Of a DNA stretch of 60,000 nt, positions 22,001 to 27,150 are shown in pieces. Source of the DNA: Bolinopsis microptera (lineage: Eukaryota > Ctenophora > Tentaculata > Lobata > Bolinopsidae); NCBI RefSeq assembly GCF_026151205.1, contig NC_087082.1:16093365-16153364 (forward strand), given 5' to 3'. Each line of letters begins with the position of its first letter. The first letter of the stretch is position 1. The notes under the pieces are model-generated. The model made no database searches. It saw only the letters and a program-made list of their open reading frames with translations, and was not told the origin of the DNA. The translations under genes were made by a program, and so were the position numbers.

Positions 22001-22701
22001 GTCTTTGAACTTGTACACGTTTTACGCTCGCTCACCATTAATCCACAAAATTAATAACGTAATCCTTAGTCCAACAAAGCACCCGAGCCCGTTGTGAAGA
22101 AGACGGGCTTTGACCAATTAGCTGTCTGTAAAATACGCTAACCTAATTAATTATTAATTATGATTATTAATCTTATTTGTGCATCCTTTAATTGATGCCT
22201 GTATACCTACGTAATTTTATGTACAAAATACAAAACCATGAATTGCTCATACAAAATAAATAAAATAAATGGTGTCGGAACTAAACCTTGTCAAAGTAAG
22301 ATTAAGTCCGTCTTTTGCAGTCTTTATAAGCTTCATGGCCTCGGTGTGTTCTAGATTATGTGTGAGACTTGAGTTTATCTTTAATAACACGTCCCCGTTT
22401 CTCAATCCCTGGTTAAACGCCTTGCTCCCAGCTGACACCTGATATAGTACACATGTCACATATTCTACTGTTAATAAAAGTTTAAATAGTTGTATAATTC
22501 TGATGATCTAACATCATTAATACATTAAAATGTGGTAGCATACCTTTAAAAAATGTACTAGAAGATTCATTAGAACTTAGAAGCGATCTGTAAAGCCCCA
22601 CACAATAAAGCATAATTATGCTCATATACTCACGGATAGTATAGTGAGGGGGGTACGGTACTCTCTCCCACCCTGCATCTTAAAACCGAACGGCACACTG
22701 C
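863..22701 (-). CDS. PDZ-LIM scaffold protein gene (Enigma/ALP/ZASP type), split, 3' end outside window
   Basis: Ten exons can be joined with consistent phase: 22634-22701, 22287-22438, 21207-21357, 20700-20964, 13192-13434, 12754-12963, 2830-3239, 1677-1820, 1300-1516 and 863-1076, each bounded by AG and GT. The protein starts with a PDZ domain carrying a PFGF carboxylate-binding loop followed by KMQGG, then a long Pro/Ser/Thr/Gly-rich linker, then the first CxxC of a LIM domain (ICKACHQEIR). In this family the PDZ domain binds alpha-actinin-like C-termini and the LIM domains bind kinases or other partners at actin bundles and Z-discs. That role is family knowledge; only the domains are seen here. 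The exon break straight after IR matches the place where LIM1 is split in relatives. Two introns hold foreign DNA: a sense LINE (4.29-11.28 kb) and an antisense host gene (17.3-19.5 kb). The LIM domains should lie to the left of base 1. The first coding exon is uncertain. Confidence 0.85.
1300..1516 (-). CDS. PDZ-LIM gene, linker exon
   Basis: It encodes VSLTDDSQGPEEDTKQSPSL, then a Gly/Ser/Asn-rich stretch ending SPSKTPG. The acceptor is TGTTCAG and the donor is GTAAGT; phase 0 to 1. No domain recognised; probably disordered linker just before the LIM region. Confidence 0.72.
1677..1820 (-). CDS. PDZ-LIM gene, linker exon
   Basis: It encodes VIPKSAAAKPQSTCTSPLPR and ends ...SSVNKTPVKPRM. 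The acceptor is GTGGCAG and the donor is GTAATT; phase 0 to 0, 48 codons, so it can be skipped without changing frame. No domain recognised. Confidence 0.68.
2830..3239 (-). CDS. PDZ-LIM gene, large linker exon
   Basis: It encodes a charged start (MKKKFETVDLNNSKFKNRGS) and then about 100 residues rich in Pro, Ala, Thr and Val with PPTPATPP repeats, ending in a Ser-rich tract. The acceptor TATTGCAG gives phase 1, exactly what the exon at 12754 needs; the donor is GTAAGT in phase 0. A second AG 11 bases upstream (AACCAG) would put a stop in frame from the same donor exon, which decides the start. The preceding 9.5-kb intron contains the LINE. Confidence 0.78.
3251..4285. other. Intron and LINE 3' flank, no gene seen
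   Basis: AT-rich sequence between the 3239 exon and the LINE ORF2 stop. The part nearest 4285 is the LINE 3' UTR; its end was not located because there is no clear poly-A or simple-repeat tail. Confidence 0.5.
4286..7912 (-). CDS. LINE ORF2: endonuclease and reverse transcriptase, 1208 aa, intact
   Basis: N-terminal APE-type endonuclease: RILSWNIHD (about residue 18), LQETK (53), LGDFNARTGD (167), VVDYVTAS (about 248) and FSDHRPC (277), so all catalytic blocks are present. The reverse transcriptase runs from about 540 to 830: FVDYAKAFDSV (about 670), GTEQGHPMSP and the active site WADD near 772, where most LINEs have YADD/FADD. The C-terminal region has CKHC ... HVLTDC, a CCHC-like motif near 1110-1145 common in CR1-type ORF2. 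The ATG at 7912 lies inside the end of the upstream frame (ATGATTAA), the usual layout for termination-reinitiation in LINEs. The protein would nick the target and prime cDNA synthesis from LINE RNA. Confidence 0.92.
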   Translation of the reverse strand: MINSIPDRTTSHQQDLMRILSWNIHDAMSFKEGPKADDEDFVKLLIGCNIFCLQETKAEFHLPNYKCYNSPRTGSRSGGLCVGVHRSLSGDFKPVKSSHPDIQAVTFCPATDDTLKFTIINVYDSPEQSSYKKRLKNSNGGPSQSTLESIIDFVAENTDLGEKLVLGDFNARTGDLNFNFDDEPPADIEDFSTIASFPEKSTRSSKDSVINPRGKLFLDFISSLNLSILNGDTLGDIFGEPTSINYNGHSVVDYVTASPMLRESVQSLKVLDLTKFSDHRPCLCTLKLSHNYIIDPDEILSSLQPAPIKHKWDENASENKQQFLDVQKEPQFASRIAELVEAVCVKKEDVIKLNENIVGIYRDMADQALPRPRKHKQKPLNRKTRGYKRAKPKPPWFDIACIIEKRELNRLAKTYGKSPLDKELRDSYYNKRREYRKLVRQKKAKFVESLCRDVDEGRDINWSRFKKLKSFSSNGSKLDVFDMMNFCKFFKELYSKPSIPNEETADFTERRKTELRVHELVEVLDKDIEIEELRTAIKGLKKGKAIAEDKILNEFLISSDEPMLSAVLNLFNHCLKLGEYPWTTSLVTPLHKKGSVYDPNNYRAIAVASNVGKLFSTILLQRLLTFRSLNCPDTINQLGFCKKAQTSDHILTLSTCIQKYVTQRKKRLYGCFVDYAKAFDSVCRDAMLYKLWELGVRGRYFQCIEQMYSHSSAKIKLLNRLSETIDIHCGTEQGHPMSPELFKCFIHQLSLDLDNAEEVNVPELNNVNITHLLWADDLILLALDHTGLQKLLNVLHRYCIEWGLTVNIGKTAVMVFNRSGRLLKESLTFQLGETNITSVREYCYLGITFTLNGSSAVAQNKLKQKGLRSYFALKSSIDLRHFRRTIVFKLFDALVVPIVTYGCQVWLPETLFVRNYQDNINTKSLLKETARDPLEKLHLSFLKWTLGVGRKTSNASVWGDTGRCPLVIKASKQVFGYFNRLEQMDRAGCTSLARQAFIEQRTLNLPWYKGIEDLRQSLQSVSSRRLTYPNQLKTALRSTFINCWNDERQNNRKLSFYNTIKSEFTAEAYLNLQLSGEEVKRLAQFRMSAHKFNIETGRYAINRENPLSRICKHCSSSDLEAVGILAELPMFEPIIEDEKHVLTDCSLYDDLRRNIGQQARTMITSGAETFADLFKDILLIRETARFLSKVNKRRFPPSDRKEKEGPTT
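7905..8759 (-). CDS. LINE second SGNH-like reading frame (ORF1b)
   Basis: The frame is open from just after a TAG at 8760-8762 down to a TAA at 7905. It contains CLLVHDDFFNKFDGTKF, DVVFVHTGFQDLFW and NRVFTSCNRNLGGFI, arranged like the SGNH-like domain at the end of ORF1, so the two look like tandem copies. No ATG opens it. The ORF1 frame, after its TAG at 8923, stays open to 8725 and so overlaps this frame at 8725-8759. Translation could arise by readthrough plus frameshift, or the copy may simply carry two lesions. Its end overlaps the ORF2 start by eight bases (ATGATTAA). Confidence 0.65.
   Translation of the reverse strand, partial: SITAPSEKTDLDKDKTPGIDQTENTGDSIPTSHVATVNSTHGETVSANNLSHKEPAQKSPKENAQTSPETPRGRSHPTQRSNRKCLLVHDDFFNKFDGTKFSSRFEISTYRAFSVDDIISKGGLVSKVRNTKPDVVFVHTGFQDLFWLKLSADDLFSKYKQMVYNILESTTAKLCLSAIIPIPGYPRLTEEIESFNGLLSTFVSNLRSGQKYRNRVFTSCNRNLGGFINKGTGKNGVELFLSERGQRKTWLMFRDSLYRTVDMETSHGNYEDETGYKPKRKRND
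8923..11283 (-). CDS. LINE ORF1, first part: coiled coil plus SGNH-like domain; no start codon seen
   Basis: The frame is open from 11283 to a TAG at 8923-8925. There is no ATG until 10845, well inside conserved-looking sequence, so the true start is probably missing (5' truncation) or uses another codon. Order of parts: basic N-terminal region; SAP-like helix pair (VCEELDRIGLTRPRTAKARK); Lys-rich stretch; Pro/Lys linker; a coiled coil around LKQKVNSLLEALKIQQETLN; a CxxC...H...H cluster (FRCKDCDSKF then HLQESSIKHDHAYC); acidic region; and an SGNH-like domain with CIILHDC and FIHLGYTDL where esterases have GDS and GxND. Both catalytic motifs are altered, so enzyme activity is doubtful. ORF1 proteins of this class bind LINE RNA and chaperone it. 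Confidence 0.75.
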   Translation of the reverse strand, partial: HHHYNTADDTDLSRGKKKANNDTTKNLDKETVGEERPINKFISAPNLEDVVEKLNAKPLISWVKACELKPSHTAEKNKQILSKHLTLVSENKQQLPPLVIENITKKLNDNAVCEELDRIGLTRPRTAKARKTLLQSYLIENFTSVNMLDRREDFKLEKSRIKGKKKKARRNTGKSFLDTKNPASVEEICEAIENTGYQPPSEEGHQSVRSGASPVVAAEVTKDGTNDLSDEIRNIPKTTNEPDSSDKTPVDPAQKKPKKEKKNTAISNPGPAAAKNVSASTATPVSGFEKPLKTLEDGLLKLQESATSHEVLLKTLRQRQESDLNTSPDVKQEIRELKQKVNSLLEALKIQQETLNELVEHRNQPVELPSPQDQACTEQMVIEPTVSHTNLELRFPTPDSENVEGFRCKDCDSKFAQIFCFLAVLWQQTKTLRKNSWQTHLQESSIKHDHAYCKPRHEKPKKKLVKVVDEEIDDNPGETVIGEAEVNLETTQVIFNEEEIEVSEMTEIFDENKSPELLSRAIPIIKTSTLTALPLRSRVNSTRPKKNKCIILHDCPNIIVNEKKLTPFFDIECIQVNSLRTISSRKNLNNICNTIMDTKPEAIFIHLGYTDLRRQADVDALVKNYDRLLHELERVTDADICATMLKQTHGYDYLNYSIKHFNNDMKCLIDNRRTTTKGSKQVFIEEEQFVIEGIGSKSEVIEESAYMIPPEDEVEVQSIPIPSIPGSSARFENNQLYSPRRLSAHLAPTRGKSGGPPKHDNSTRDHNQTSSNHCSDRTKNNRISRF
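11284..12753. other. Intron, no gene seen; poly-C tracts
   Basis: C homopolymer tracts lie at about 11788-11806, 11822-11834 and 11999-12012. Open stretches at 11289-11534 (plus) and 11324-11515 (minus) overlap each other and show no domain; part may be LINE 5' UTR. Confidence 0.5.
12754..12963 (-). CDS. PDZ-LIM gene, exon with 18-bp coding tandem repeat (SPSVSK)
   Basis: It encodes about five copies of a six-residue SPSVSK/SPSVSN repeat from an 18-bp tandem repeat, preceded by PTQAPTFTRPIS. The acceptor used is CCCCCAG; a nearby upstream AG (CCCTAAG) would give a less sensible frame. The donor is GTAAGA; phase 1 to 1. The repeated SP sites could be targets of proline-directed kinases (inference). 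Copy number is likely variable between individuals. Confidence 0.72.
13192..13434 (-). CDS. PDZ-LIM gene, Pro/Ala/Ser linker exon
   Basis: It encodes ETTETPVENTPAVTPIPKYT, a low-complexity AAPPNG..SPASPVPSPAAS region and ends SFNLMSMAYSPSPTK. The acceptor is ATTACAG and the donor is GTAAGT; phase 1 to 1. It is likely disordered. The final Ser/Tyr-rich part sits where relatives carry a short ZM motif, but the match is not good enough to call. Confidence 0.75.
14299..14375 (-). CDS. Possible alternative exon or alternative start of the PDZ-LIM gene
   Basis: On the minus strand an acceptor (CGTTTTTAG), a short coding stretch with an ATG (MTAKPRSGKFFKLLQSQLDE) and a donor (GTAACA) line up. Entry phase is 2 and exit phase 1. 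The exit phase joins cleanly to the exon at 13434. The entry phase fits the end of the PDZ exon at 22287 but not the exon at 20700. It would therefore work either as an isoform exon that bypasses the two polyproline exons, or as a first exon from an internal promoter. Inference from phases only; no transcript evidence. Confidence 0.4.
14625..14659. repeat. Perfect 15-bp inverted repeat with 5-base loop
   Basis: Arm TCCCTTCACCCTGTA at 14625-14639, loop CTAAA, and its exact complement at 14645-14659. Confidence 0.85.
15644..15790 (+). CDS. Small 48-aa ORF with CPFC zinc-finger-like motif
   Basis: The ATG at 15644 opens MAGRMDVLAACGKIKKTKQQ, then CPFCTRWFKYEKCHRRF and a hydrophobic end, with TAA at 15788. 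The CxxC...CH arrangement resembles half of a zinc finger. The 5' flank has a pyrimidine-rich stretch, and an AATAAA lies at 15876-15881. It could be a tiny gene, the first exon of a longer one, or chance; the last residues after CHRRF look like read-through into intron. It lies antisense within an intron of the PDZ-LIM gene. Confidence 0.3.
   Translation: MAGRMDVLAACGKIKKTKQQCPFCTRWFKYEKCHRRFFWDLVLFFFDI
15791..16799. other. Intergenic/intronic AT-rich sequence, no gene seen
   Basis: It contains an inverted repeat near 16068-16100 (TTATAGAC ... GTCTATAA within TA-rich sequence) and another TATATA run near 16490-16520. Nothing coding recognised. Confidence 0.5.
16800..17208 (+). repeat. 33-bp minisatellite (AAAATGTCGAGTAAGCT unit)
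   Basis: About nine clean units between 16900 and 17208, with degenerate ones from 16800. Each unit is 33 bp and pairs AAAATGTCGAGTAAGCT with AAAATGTAAGWTATTT. Because 33 is a multiple of three, one plus-strand frame stays open as an 11-residue repeat (MSSKLKCKLFK), but nothing else suggests translation. It sits about 95 bp upstream of the ATG of the 17301 gene, so it occupies that gene's proximal promoter. Confidence 0.85.
17301..17504 (+). CDS. Two-exon gene of unknown function, exon 1
   Basis: The ATG has a strong context (GACACCATGG). The 68 codons give MADYLKMCRPTSPTSPTTYP, a Thr/Pro/Cys-rich stretch, then YYLIELVPQPVMFRDILDEL and KITDNKLQ. The exon ends CTACAG|GTACTT in phase 0. The last 17 exon bases plus 34 intron bases form the unit that is amplified downstream about 17 times. 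It joins in frame to exon 2 at 19105 for a 186-residue protein. The family was not recognised. The gene lies antisense in the 7.3-kb intron of the PDZ-LIM gene. Confidence 0.6.
17488..18385 (+). repeat. 51-bp minisatellite that contains the exon 1 splice donor
   Basis: The unit is CTGATAACAAACTACAG (the last 17 bases of exon 1) plus 34 bases of intron starting GTACTTATCTAGC. About 17 copies of CTACAGGTACTTATC can be counted between 17498 and 18353. The first nine or so follow each other at 51 bp; later ones alternate with 59-bp versions that carry an extra CTATCTAC. Each unit also ends in TCTGCCAG, an acceptor-like sequence, so each has the shape of a 17-nt exon between splice sites. The unit length keeps one frame open, giving a spurious 17-residue repeat. 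Confidence 0.93.
18476..18642 (+). repeat. 9-bp microsatellite (TAAGTTTAA)n
   Basis: About 17 near-perfect TTTAATAAG units in the intron of the 17301-19461 gene. Confidence 0.9.
19105..19461 (+). CDS. Two-exon gene of unknown function, exon 2 and stop
   Basis: The acceptor TATTACCCCCAG is followed in phase 0 by MQQQDPEQTPQTHPYWPDEN, a Gln/Pro/Asp/Cys-rich stretch, a basic cluster DTKRRKLSHS that looks like a nuclear localisation signal, and an end YLEDLLQNDLVSAF that could be an amphipathic activation or docking motif. Stop TGA at 19459. An AATAAA at 19785-19790 gives a 3' UTR of about 330 bases. Composition and NLS suggest a small nuclear regulator, but this is inference and no DNA-binding domain is visible. 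An alternative is a protein starting at the exon 2 ATG. Confidence 0.6.
   Translation: MQQQDPEQTPQTHPYWPDENQHYPPCDTTSTPDYQSAPQCTPQQSCDSDHPDTKRRKLSHSQDMCYDQISSGWMDCSYETLQTHGYATGHDQPLWDSNSTLHASYLEDLLQNDLVSAF
19785..19790 (+). terminator. Polyadenylation signal AATAAA
   Basis: AATAAA within GTACAATAAAAACTTG, about 325 bases after the stop of the 17301-19461 gene. Confidence 0.55.
19791..20699. other. Intron of the PDZ-LIM gene, no gene seen
   Basis: No coding signal beyond the 3' end of the antisense gene. It ends at the GTAAGT donor of the 20700 exon. Confidence 0.45.
20700..20964 (-). CDS. PDZ-LIM gene, proline-rich linker exon
   Basis: It encodes ADLPPPPPEDDLPPPVLPAP followed by Pro/Ala/Thr-rich sequence and a basic end (YRPNRK). 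The acceptor is TTTCAG and the donor is a perfect GTAAGT; phase 0 to 1. It is the second of two consecutive polyproline exons. The intron that follows is about 7.3 kb and contains the antisense two-exon gene and the minisatellites. Confidence 0.78.
21207..21357 (-). CDS. PDZ-LIM gene, linker exon with polyproline
   Basis: It opens with a helical stretch (REEALSAMKQFCEELVEE) and continues into PPPPP and PPPPSLDM runs. The acceptor is CTGTAG, the donor is GTAAAA, phase 2 to 0. Polyproline of this kind may bind profilin, EVH1 or SH3 domains, but no exact consensus was checked. It may be skipped in isoforms because an alternative exon at 14299-14375 has the same entry phase. Confidence 0.75.
21823..21874 (+). 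repeat. 7-bp microsatellite (ATGTCAC)n
   Basis: Six to seven copies of ATGTCAC, one with ATGCCAC. Confidence 0.85.
22287..22438 (-). CDS. PDZ-LIM gene, exon with the rest of the PDZ domain
   Basis: It encodes VSAGSKAFNQGLRNGDVLLK and then the helix and last strand (HTEAMKLIKTAKDGLNLTLT), the typical GSKA...GD..L.I pattern of PDLIM PDZ domains. The acceptor is ATATCAG and the donor GTTTAG is weak. It starts in phase 0 and ends in phase 2; the following exon supplies the missing base. Together with the 22.65-kb exon it gives a complete PDZ domain of about 75 residues. Confidence 0.88.
22634..22701 (-). CDS. PDZ-LIM gene, exon with PDZ strand A/B and carboxylate loop
   Basis: The exon encodes VPFGFKMQGGREYRTPLTIL, the start of a PDZ domain of the PDLIM/ZASP class, where PWGF or PFGF is the ligand-binding loop. 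The donor is GTGAGT. Two acceptors are possible: at 22701 (phase 1, matching a candidate first exon at 22912-22963) or at 22697 (phase 2). Either gives the same PDZ sequence. It ends in phase 0, matching the next exon. Confidence 0.85.
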
Positions 22702-22911
22702 CTGGTAGTGCTACTGATATGTTGTGACTTGCTGATAACATTATCTATAATAATAGAGTTAGGATTAGATGGAAGCCATAGATTGACAATGAATACAATT
22801 ACATAGTCATAAAGGGAGAAAATATTTGATATTTTCTCATCCAGAGAATCAATATCATAAAATATAATATATTTACTCAACCAATGTGTTATTCAAGTTA
22901 AGATAATTTAC

Positions 22912-22963
22912 CACTCTGACAACTACGACTCCTCGTCGTCCTACGACCCAAAATTGCTTTCAT
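22912..22963 (-). CDS. Candidate first coding exon of the PDZ-LIM gene
   Basis: An ATG at 22963 opens 17 codons (MKAILGRRTTRSRSCQS) ending in a GTAAAT donor in phase 1, which fits the acceptor at 22701. The encoded sequence does not look like the usual first PDZ strand, so this may be chance. Confidence 0.25.
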
Positions 22964-23937
22964 ATTGATAACTACTCTGCTTGAAGTTCTATGGTTAGCA
23001 GATGCATCAAATGGTTATAATGCTGACTGGCTATTACCCGTCTGCTACGGTAACATCTCTCTAAAACCCAGCTAACAGCAGTAAAAATACGAGTAATAGC
23101 CATTTTGGGGCACACATCTTCAGCTCTCCAAACATATTATCAGTTAACTTAGCCAAGCAAGCATTCTTCAGTTGCACTTCGGTTATTCAAGAAAGCTTTG
23201 TACGGTCGGCATTGTCAAACCTCTCTGTAATACCAGGCTCCTCGGGGGAAACGAAAGATGCATGGTATAGAGAAAACCTGGTATAGAGTTGTTTACATGA
23301 TTCCAATTCTTAGTATCTTCAGCAACTCAAATAACCTGACAAGCGTCTCATATACCCATTAGGGTCAGCATGGTTTGTATATAACATTTAAATACAGCTC
23401 GATATGCACTAATATTTCCACCAAATATGATATGAGCACTGAAAAATCACATAAAACTTTACTCGAAACATTCCAAAAATAACTAGATCGCCTGACACTC
23501 TCTAAATCCCAGAAAAGTATAGTTGCTGTTGTGGTGCACACAAAAACGAATTGCAAGAGTGTCTGTCAACTATCAGTCCATCTGCAGTATGACTGGTACG
23601 TATGCATTGTAAAGATTTCCACATTACTGTAAAAAATAGGCATAAAATTGGTAACTTTGTTTAGCTGAATACGTGAATTTGACGGCCAAACTATTCTAAT
23701 TAGATGGCTCAGTAATTGCTGTCATTTTATATTATATTTTATTATATTTACCTATCTACGACTACACGTTTCAGTCTCCAAACGAAAAGTTGCAAGCTTG
23801 ACAGTACATAATTATCACGTCCTTGGAATACCAAGAATGGTCAATTGACATGGCGTGTACCATTCGTTATATTTACAGTTATTATTAAAGTAAACCCTGA
23901 TTTGCCGTACTCTCTCCCAAAACTTTTGAAAAATGAC
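22964..23937. other. Upstream flank or first intron of the PDZ-LIM gene, no gene seen
   Basis: The first exon and promoter of the PDZ-LIM gene are expected here or further right, but no convincing exon was found. Confidence 0.4.
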
Positions 23938-24931
23938 AGCAAATCAAATCAAATCAAATCAAAATATAATGACACAAACATCATCACACATCATCAAAAA
24001 TATATCTACCGTACTAAAGTTTTAAAATTATCTAAAATCTATTGGCCTAAACAACCAAGTTAAAATGAATCTAATTTACATACTTTCCACAGCTATATAA
24101 GTTGATAAAGCGTTTTTTAGCAACATGAGGATTACACATAAGATATTCATTGTGCTTCTCTTTACTAGCAGCATAATATAATCCCTCAATCTTTCCTAAT
24201 ACTTCGTCCGAAACATACCAAAAATGACTATCATTTACAGATCCGTTTAAAATAGTTTCTTTTTTGAAAGACTCTAATCTTATTTTAAAACTTAACACTG
24301 TCCCACAATTCTTGACATCTGAGGGGAGTTTGTTCCAATATGGTCTCACCCTCTCCGGAAGAAAAGAACTGTGGACTTTCTTCATTTTACTGCTACTTTT
24401 ACTGCATCTACTGTTTGATACCAAATTAAGACCAGATCTGCTCATACTGAACAAACCAGCTCCGTAATTGGCCAAACTTAACGGGTGATACTCGTAAAAT
24501 ATCTGTTTCATATATTGGACCGTCGACGAGTCCAACTCGGCGTGCGTCCTGGTAGGTTGTAAACCTACAAGGCCAAACCACTTATCATTTTAAAAGATTC
24601 AATGAGGTCCCCACGTATTCGCCGCTCTGCCAGCATTGTTAAATTGAGGATTTCCAGTCGACGACTGTATGGAAGAGTACCCACCTCGTCAATCAGACGG
24701 GTAAACCACCTTTGGATGCTCTCCAGCTCCAAGATGATCCCCCAATTCTTCCATGAGCCGCACCTGGACTCCACAATTGAACACAATACTCTAAATGGGG
24801 TCTTATCAAAGCTTTGTAAATGGATATCAACAGATTTTTCCCTGATAATCAGATTTCTAACAATCCAACATATCATTCTGTTGGCTTTAGATATTGAAGC
24901 CTTAATCTGTTCATTCCAAAGCGTACCTTAA
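23938..24931 (-). mobile_element. Degraded LINE 3' fragment with (ATTTG)n tail
   Basis: The minus strand encodes the end of a CR1/jockey-type ORF2: NRMICWIVRNLIIREKS, ELESIQRWFTRLIDEVGTL, LEILNLTMLAERRIRGDLIE, then after an interruption SRSGLNLVSN, LPERVRPYWNKLPSDVKN and SFKIRLESFKKETILNGSVN. The 3' end carries repeats of AATCA (plus strand) at about 23939-23962. A small element at 24478-24570 interrupts the coding sequence. The 5' end is truncated near 24931, where another copy of the same small element sits. Confidence 0.8.
24478..24570 (+). mobile_element. Small non-autonomous element (SINE-like), copy 1
   Basis: Begins TTAACGGGTGATACTCG and ends GTAGGTTGTAAACCTAC with a terminal hairpin. 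It is flanked by an 8-bp direct repeat GGCCAAAC (24470-24477 and 24571-24578). The surrounding LINE coding sequence is continuous if the element and one repeat are ignored, so it inserted into the LINE. Confidence 0.8.
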
Positions 24932-24997
24932 CGGGTGAAACTCTTAAAATATCTGTTCGTCCAACTCGGCGCGCGTCCTGGTAGGTTGTAAACCTAC
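24928..24997 (+). mobile_element. Small non-autonomous element, copy 2 (internally deleted)
   Basis: Same ends as copy 1 but about 25 bp shorter inside. Flanked by 10-bp direct repeats AAAGCGTACC at 24918-24927 and 24998-25007. Confidence 0.8.
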
Positions 24998-25007
24998 AAA
25001 GCGTACC

Positions 25008-25743
25008 TTACTTTGCAACAGCATCTTATTTCGAGCGTGCTAAATCACTCTACAATCGATCTTCGAGATTGTTCTTAAAGGACAGTTGAAAATATCTTCA
25101 ATCGATGTATTTTGGACGCTCATTCCAAATCATATCATATCATCCCCATGGGCTTTTACTAATTCGCTCGCCCAAAAATTTCACGTGACTTTGGTTTTTA
25201 TGGTTTTGCAGCCGTACAAAACGGTTTTACATAAACCCAAATCCCAACCCTAACCCTAACCATAACCCCGAAGCTATCCATAACCCTTACCACAACCCTA
25301 ACCCTAACCCGAGCCCTAAACACTCGAATTCATGTTTTACTAGCCTGTCACGTGACCAAAACGGTTTTTTGCCCATAACTCTCCAGGGAAGCATTTTACC
25401 CTACGTCATGGGGGTGATTCGGAATCAGCGTCCAAAAAGACACTGATTCAGATCAATTTCACACCCAAAGGGCCTTTTCACAAAAATTTTCTTAAAATTT
25501 GGGCGAGCGATTTAGTAGGAGCGATCCCCATGACATAGTGTTAAAATGCTCCCCTGACGAGTTGAAGGACTTCGCCGCTTCGACGCGCCTCGCAAACTAG
25601 CATTCTTGCTTCGCAACCCATCGTCGATGGTTACTCTGCGAAGTTTCCTGATATATTATAAAGTTACACTTTACTAAGGGCTAGCTGGGAGGGCGCCATT
25701 ATGCATCATGAACAGTGAGCCGCGCATACTGACACTAGGGTGA
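25008..25743. mobile_element. TIR element with telomere-like CCCTAA repeats, copy 1 (about 25152-25525)
   Basis: The left end TTTACTAATTCGCTCGCCC and the right end GGGCGAGCGATTTAGTA are inverted copies. The inside carries AACCCTAACCCTAACC-type repeats at about 25246-25316. A second copy of the left half, with the same internal sequence, lies at 26926-27150. Probably a MITE; no target duplication was established. Confidence 0.55.
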
Positions 25744-26352
25744 ATGTTTTTTGAATTAATTTTTGTCAAAGTCAGCGATCCAAACAAAAATTGCAATTGC
25801 GGCAAACATATTTTTGATAACAAAAATTACCTCATTTGCTTGTTATGTGTATTGTTTAATTGCTCAAACCAGAGCCCTCTCGCCTGTGAAACGAGCGCGT
25901 CACGCAGTACACGTAGACACATGGCTATGTAAAATTGTTTACTGTTCTGTGTTCACTTTTTTGATACATCTTCTCACTTCTATTCGGGAAGCTTGAAAAG
26001 AGCGCCGCGCACAGGGATTCTAAGCTGTGCGGATTTTTCGCATATATACGTACTATACGTACTACGGGCGAGCAATAAACTTGACCATTGTTAATGGTCT
26101 GGCCCGGCGCGCGCTACTTCGTAGCATGCACTTGCCATCGGGCCATATTTCGAGAAGAAAGCGGCGCGCGCTACTTCGAAGAAATTTAGACGAGTAACAT
26201 CCGTGTCGCCCCTTTATATCATGGCTCTGGCTATGTACCATGACCCCGAATTAATTGGCCGTGGGAGGCCCTAAGCGTCACAGCTTGTAGTTGTATTGCG
26301 GCAAAAGAAATTATACGACGTGATACAAGTACTTAATTGGTAACGTGACGCA

Positions 26353-26456
26353 TTAACGGGTGATACTCGTAAAATATTTGTTCCATATATTGGGACATAT
26401 ACAGGACTGTCGACGAGTCCAACTCGGCGCGCGTCCTGTTAGGTTGTAAACATACA
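26353..26456 (+). mobile_element. Small non-autonomous element, copy 3 (longest)
   Basis: About 104 bp with the same ends; flanked by 10-bp direct repeats ACGTGACGCA at 26343-26352 and 26457-26466. The inside has CAGGAC ... GTCCTG around a CGAGT-CCA-ACTCG hairpin, so the RNA or single strand would be strongly folded. Confidence 0.82.
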
Positions 26457-26515
26457 ACGTGACGCACTGTATATACTATACTACTGAACCGCGCATCATT
26501 ACATTTACATCATCT

Positions 26516-26770
26516 CAGGAACCCTGACCGGATGGGGCTTAACTTTGAAAGTAAAAGAGTTGGAGACTTCCGGTTTTTTGTAACATGTTCCTCTTTTAAA
26601 AGTAACGTTACCTCTCCAGGAGGAAAATTCAACACAACGTAATTGTTGAGTTATCTCAAAATCTCCAGAAAAGTCCCCTTTCGGGCAGATCAAAAGTTTG
26701 CAACTTTAACTTTGCGGATTCCTGTACTCTGGTTGGCTGAATTGTGTCACGTGGTAGCTGCCTGAACATT
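26516..26770. repeat. Diverged member of the repeat family seen at 58449 and 59134
   Basis: CAGGAACCCTGACCGGATGG, GTAAAAGAGTTGG, CTTCCGGTTTT and CTCCAGGAGGA match the order of motifs in the 58.4- and 59.1-kb copies. Confidence 0.5.
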
Positions 26771-26925
26771 GGAATGCGCCACGCGTGCAAATCATGCTTG
26801 TTGTCGCGCGCGAGGTCAAGCTGTCTGTTTAAATTAAACCAACTCTAGTACCACCACCAGCCGGTAACTTTTCCTGGGATATCTTTAAAAGTTTGAACAT
26901 ATTGCATGCTGTCATGTATAATACG

Positions 26926-27150
26926 GCTTTTACTAATTCGCTCGCCCAAAAATTTCACGTGACTTTAGTTTTTGTGGTTTTGCAGCCGTACAAAACGGTT
27001 TTACATAAACCCTAATCCCAACCGGCCAACCCTAACCCTAACCATAACCCCGAAGCTAACCATAACCCTTACCACAACCCTAACCCGAGCCCTGAACAAT
27101 CGAATTCATGTTTTACTAGCCTGTCACGTGACCAAAACGGTTTTTTGGGA
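26926..27150. repeat. Second copy of the CCCTAA-containing repeat
   Basis: From GGCTTTTACTAATTCGCTCG to CACGTGACCAAAACGG it closely matches 25156-25370. A further CCCTAACCC patch is at about 27228-27270. Confidence 0.75.

Noticed and set aside
24071-24876. Host gene on the minus strand
   Set aside because: Sequence matches the C-terminal part of LINE ORF2 and is interrupted by a small mobile element.
26353-26456. Hammerhead ribozyme in the small structured element
   Set aside because: Nested stems are there, but the CUGANGA and GAAA core boxes are absent on both strands.
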